Below, piece by piece: positions 61,560 through 64,000 of a DNA stretch of 64,000 nucleotides (positions within the stretch are counted from its first letter, which is position 1; each line of letters opens with the position of its first letter). Source of the stretch: Desulfitobacterium chlororespirans DSM 11544. Lineage in GTDB: Bacteria; Bacillota; Desulfitobacteriia; Desulfitobacteriales; Desulfitobacteriaceae. Location: assembly GCF_900143285.1 (NCBI RefSeq), contig NZ_FRDN01000005.1, forward strand, positions 281,362-345,361, written 5' to 3'. The translations under genes and the position numbers were made by a program. The notes below the pieces were generated by a model. It saw only the letters and a program-made list of their open reading frames with translations, searched no databases and was not told the origin of the DNA.

Positions 61560-62801
61560 TTAATGATTAGGATAATGCACAACTTTACCTTCCCAGGTTC
61601 TTATGACTGCTTCTTCATCGTTTAGGGAAATAAGGTATTGTGGTAAGATGGGGGTTTTGCCACCGCCTCCCGGGGCATTAATAATATAGGTCGGAATGGC
61701 CAAACCGGAGGTGTAGCCGCGTAAGCTTTCCATAATTCTTAACCCGTCCTGAATACGGGGAATAAAGTGGCTCGTGCCTTTAACATTTTTGGCGTGGAAA
61801 ATATAGTAGGGGCGAACGCGAATTTTAAGAAGTTCTTGGTTAAGGCGTTTCATAATCTCTGGTTGGTCATTGATTCCTTTGAGAAGAACTGCTTGGTTGC
61901 CCAAGATGACTCCCGCTTTAATTAAGCGATCAGCAGCTTTTTTGGTTTCCTCAGTCACCTCTTGGGGATGATTGAATTGAGTATTGATATAAAGGGGTGG
62001 ATATTTTTCAAGAATAGCGCAGAGCTCATCGGTAATGCGCATGGGCAGAGTGACGGGAACCCGGGTGCCGATACGTTTGATCTCCACATGCTTAATTTCA
62101 TGCAATTCCCCCAATAACCAGTCCAGCATTTGATCGCTGAGAAGGAGGGCATCGCCGCCGGTGACCAGCACATCCCGAATCTCTGGATTGGAGCGTATAT
62201 AATCCAAGGCGGCCTCCAGGTTAGCACGAGTTTCATGGAGGTCAATTTCACCGATATTCCGTCGGCGTTGGCAGTGCCTGCAATACATAGCACATAAATT
62301 GGTTACATTAATAATGAGGCGATCCGGGTAACGACGTGTGATGCAAGGCGCAGGGGATGTATACTCTTCTCCCATGGGATCTACTTCTCCGGAATCGTCG
62401 AGGATTTCTTCCACAGAAGGGAGACTTTGCAGACGGATGGGATCCCGAGGATCATCTTTATTGATCAGGCTTAAATAATAGGGTGAAACAGCCCAACGAT
62501 AGACCTTGCCTACTTCGTTGATTTCATGTCTTTGCTTTGGGGTTAGGGGAAGCAGGGTGCTCAAGTTCTCAGCATCCTGAATGCGGTTTTTAAGCTGCCA
62601 CTTCCAATCCTGCCAATCCTCCAGGTCGGCATCCAACTGATCCAATATAAAGTCTCGGTTTTCATTAAATTCTTCGCTCAAGGCAAGGCCGCAGGGAATC
62701 GTTTCTTTGCGCTTGTTGTAGGATTGAACTTTTTGTTTTAATTCCAAAGCCCTTGCTTGTGAAGCCTGTCTTGGGTTAGGGGGGAGAAATTCTACTGCCA
62801 T
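61560..62801 (-). CDS. eam: Glutamate 2,3-aminomutase (KamA family)
   Basis: A 413-residue radical SAM, PLP-dependent aminomutase of the lysine 2,3-aminomutase family. The cluster motif is CAMYCRHC (Cys170, Cys174, Cys177), followed by RRRNIG; GGDALLL binds SAM; the PLP-lysine region is APGGGGK. In lysine aminomutase two Asp residues bind the substrate side-chain amine. Here the same places are Lys338 (HAKN) and Asn375 (INAPGGGG), 37 residues apart, as reported for glutamate 2,3-aminomutase of Clostridium difficile (Lys332, Asn369). It therefore should convert L-glutamate to beta-glutamate, a compatible solute. A c-di-AMP riboswitch and terminator precede it. GGAGGG lies about 6 bp before the ATG. 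Confidence 0.88.
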   Translation of the reverse strand: MAVEFLPPNPRQASQARALELKQKVQSYNKRKETIPCGLALSEEFNENRDFILDQLDADLEDWQDWKWQLKNRIQDAENLSTLLPLTPKQRHEINEVGKVYRWAVSPYYLSLINKDDPRDPIRLQSLPSVEEILDDSGEVDPMGEEYTSPAPCITRRYPDRLIINVTNLCAMYCRHCQRRRNIGEIDLHETRANLEAALDYIRSNPEIRDVLVTGGDALLLSDQMLDWLLGELHEIKHVEIKRIGTRVPVTLPMRITDELCAILEKYPPLYINTQFNHPQEVTEETKKAADRLIKAGVILGNQAVLLKGINDQPEIMKRLNQELLKIRVRPYYIFHAKNVKGTSHFIPRIQDGLRIMESLRGYTSGLAIPTYIINAPGGGGKTPILPQYLISLNDEEAVIRTWEGKVVHYPNH

Positions 62802-62849
62802 AATGATTGCCCTCCTCTATTTGCAGATATAAAATAAGTCTTCAGAATC

Positions 62850-62871
62850 AAAAAAGAACCTCTCGGTTCCC
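62850..62871 (-). terminator. Riboswitch terminator before eam
   Basis: On the minus strand GGAACC-GAGA-GGTTC followed by TTTTTT, between the c-di-AMP aptamer and eam. It is the expected off-switch of the expression platform: ydaO riboswitches are normally turned off by c-di-AMP. Confidence 0.85.
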
Positions 62872-62905
62872 AAGAAAAAGCATATTACATAATCAGGTGT
62901 TTACG

Positions 62906-63024
62906 CCTCATGTGCTTCAATGCTTACGAGGTTAGCTGACGGGTTCGAGCTGAAACATGCTCTACGTTTAAAACGATTCACCCCTGAATTGGTTCCCCCG
63001 TTTTCCCCTTGGGAAATTAAGCCC
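62906..63024 (-). promoter_or_regulatory. c-di-AMP riboswitch (ydaO/yuaA class)
   Basis: Read on the minus strand, the conserved blocks appear in order: GCTTAATTTCCC, GGGGGAACCAATTCAGGGGT, GAATC, then GAACCCGTCAGCTAACCTCG and TAAGC, closing with a short P1. These are the hallmark segments of the ydaO/yuaA RNA. It lies about 105 bp before eam, with a terminator between. High c-di-AMP would prevent eam transcription. Confidence 0.95.
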
Positions 63025-63211
63025 ATATTAAGTTGCATAACTAACAACTTAATAGTATCATATGGGTTGGTGGCAGTCAATTGTATATTTTGTACATATG
63101 TTTATTTTGTATATAGGTTATCTTAGTAAAATTTATTGTGTAAGAATTTGTAGCTTATTTTAGTAGCAGAATTAAAGGTTAATGATAAGATGAATCAAGG
63201 AGAGGAATCCG

Positions 63212-63817
63212 ATGGAATATAATGCACGTTATCAGGAAATTGCGATAGATATTGCTCATTCTATCGTTATGGGAGAATACCGGGAAGGGGAAAAAATTCA
63301 TGGACGCTCTACTTTAGCGGGGCGTTATAATGTATCTCCGGAGACTATCCGGCGCTCCATTGCTATCCTCCAAACGATGGGCGTAGTCATGGTAAGCCAA
63401 GGGGTAGGGATTACGGTAGTCTCCAAAAGCATGGCGGAAAAATTTATGAGGGGTTTTGACCAGAAAGCAGAAATTCAGGTCTATTTTGATGAACTGAAAA
63501 AACTTATGGAACAAAGACGTGAGATCGATCAGAAGATCGATGCCCATCTCACCAAAATCGTGAACTATACAGATCGTTTGGCCAGCCGTTGGATGGATGT
63601 GGCCGAAATTGAAATCGCCAAAGGCTCCAGCGCCAAGGGCAAAACTTTAAGTGATTTAAAATTGAGGGAGAAGACAGGTTTAACGGTTGTGGCTGTGGTC
63701 AGAGGGGGAATCGAGCAATTTTCTCCGGGAGCGGAGTTTATCCTGGACGACGGAGATATCCTGCTGGCGGTAGGCTCTGAACAAGGTAAAGAAAAACTTC
63801 AGGAAATCCTTCGCTAG
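63212..63817 (+). CDS. GntR-RCK_C regulator, BusR-like c-di-AMP receptor
   Basis: A 201-residue protein with an N-terminal GntR winged helix (about 1-75; RYNVSPETIRRSIAIL is the recognition helix), a coiled coil (about 85-125; FDELKKLMEQRREIDQKI) and a C-terminal RCK_C/TrkA-C domain (about 130-201; GKTLSDLKLREKTGLTVVAV, then FILDDGDILLAVGSEQG). The same order occurs in BusR of Lactococcus/Streptococcus, a repressor of osmolyte uptake genes that binds c-di-AMP through RCK_C (established). It faces away from eam, sharing the upstream region. The start follows AAGGAGAGG. The gene is 67 bp upstream of another, truncated, membrane gene. Confidence 0.85.
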   Translation: MEYNARYQEIAIDIAHSIVMGEYREGEKIHGRSTLAGRYNVSPETIRRSIAILQTMGVVMVSQGVGITVVSKSMAEKFMRGFDQKAEIQVYFDELKKLMEQRREIDQKIDAHLTKIVNYTDRLASRWMDVAEIEIAKGSSAKGKTLSDLKLREKTGLTVVAVVRGGIEQFSPGAEFILDDGDILLAVGSEQGKEKLQEILR

Positions 63818-63884
63818 AATACAGGAAGTGGATAGCCATCTGTCGAAATTCTCTATGAATTCTAGAGGACATGAGGGATGATGG

Positions 63885-64000
63885 ATGATCTTTGAAAGCA
63901 TAGTCATACTCGGCGTGGAGTTGATGCTGGTCTTAGTAACAGGCCAGATGAATCTGTTAATTTTATTTTTAATCGGTAATACATTTTTTCTTTTATATCA
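63885..64000 (+). CDS. N-terminal part of a membrane protein (truncated at window edge)
   Basis: Open frame from ATG 63885 (GAGGGA about 7 bp upstream) to the window end, 38 codons. It has two hydrophobic segments, ESIVILGVELMLVLVTG and LLILFLIGNTFFLLY, suggesting the start of a polytopic protein. By position 67 bp after the BusR-like gene, an ion or osmolyte transport component is a guess that cannot be tested here. Confidence 0.5.
   Translation, partial: MIFESIVILGVELMLVLVTGQMNLLILFLIGNTFFLLY

Noticed and set aside
61560-62801. Lysine 2,3-aminomutase as the identity
   Set aside because: The two substrate-binding Asp positions are Lys338 and Asn375, the glutamate-type pair.
62920-63126. 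Plus-strand 68-codon frame upstream of the BusR-like gene
   Set aside because: It is antisense to the c-di-AMP riboswitch and lacks a ribosome site.

Overview
The window is low-to-mid G+C Firmicute chromosome. It carries an anaerobic cobalamin pathway, a periplasmic-type nitrate reductase, cytochrome bd, methyl-accepting chemotaxis proteins, a CooT-family nickel protein, type III glutamine synthetase and S-layer/cell-wall-binding proteins. That mix is most consistent with an anaerobic, respiratory member of the Peptococcaceae such as Desulfitobacterium (inference from gene content and style; no database search was possible). No rRNA, tRNA, transposase or CRISPR array is visible.

Layout. 1-4205: right end of a nap-type respiratory locus (ferredoxin remnant at the edge, diheme lipoprotein, NapA-like catalytic subunit, NapH-NapG fusion), followed by a PilJ-domain chemoreceptor that may sense nitrate. 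6201-11229: cardiolipin synthase, a MarR regulator with a visible promoter/operator, FtsH, and a family 8 glycosyltransferase. 11276-27087: cobalamin genes in the order cbiD, [cobalamin riboswitch], cbiET, cbiL, [palindromic repeat], cbiF, G, H, J, X, C, P, B, [palindromic repeat], cbiA, cobA, pduX-like kinase, cobD. They cover sirohydrochlorin to adenosylcobinamide phosphate plus the aminopropanol arm; nucleotide-loop genes (cobU/S/T) and cobalt transport are not here. 27364-33384: cydABDC. 33630-44338: Na+/H+ antiporter-like permease, cell-surface proteins (YcdB/PepSY-SLH and CWB2), DUF2935, a hydroxyisobutyrate dehydrogenase-like enzyme and a PspC protein.

44475-53575 (minus strand) is an amino-acid nitrogen block: a TyrR-like sigma-54 activator, an APC permease, tryptophanase, RidA, an FMN glutamate-synthase-like protein, and glutamine synthetase III. 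Two clear GG-N10-GC (-24/-12) sequences lie directly upstream of the permease and of tryptophanase, so the activator probably drives both. 53956-60220: a Cache chemoreceptor, Mn-catalase, a CooT nickel protein coupled to a TrmO-like protein with a long His-rich tail, a tautomerase, a HEAT-like/Ogt DNA-repair fusion and a VOC protein.

60241-64000 ends with a radical-SAM protein and then the most striking locus. A c-di-AMP (ydaO/yuaA) riboswitch with its own terminator precedes a KamA-family enzyme whose diagnostic residues (Lys338, Asn375) mark it as glutamate 2,3-aminomutase, which makes the osmolyte beta-glutamate. Divergent to it is a GntR-RCK_C regulator with the architecture of the c-di-AMP receptor BusR. 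Together they look like a c-di-AMP-governed osmolyte circuit. Other notable items are two copies of a >200-bp imperfect palindrome inside the cobalamin operon with compensatory base changes, and a short palindromic repeat found at two distant sites.
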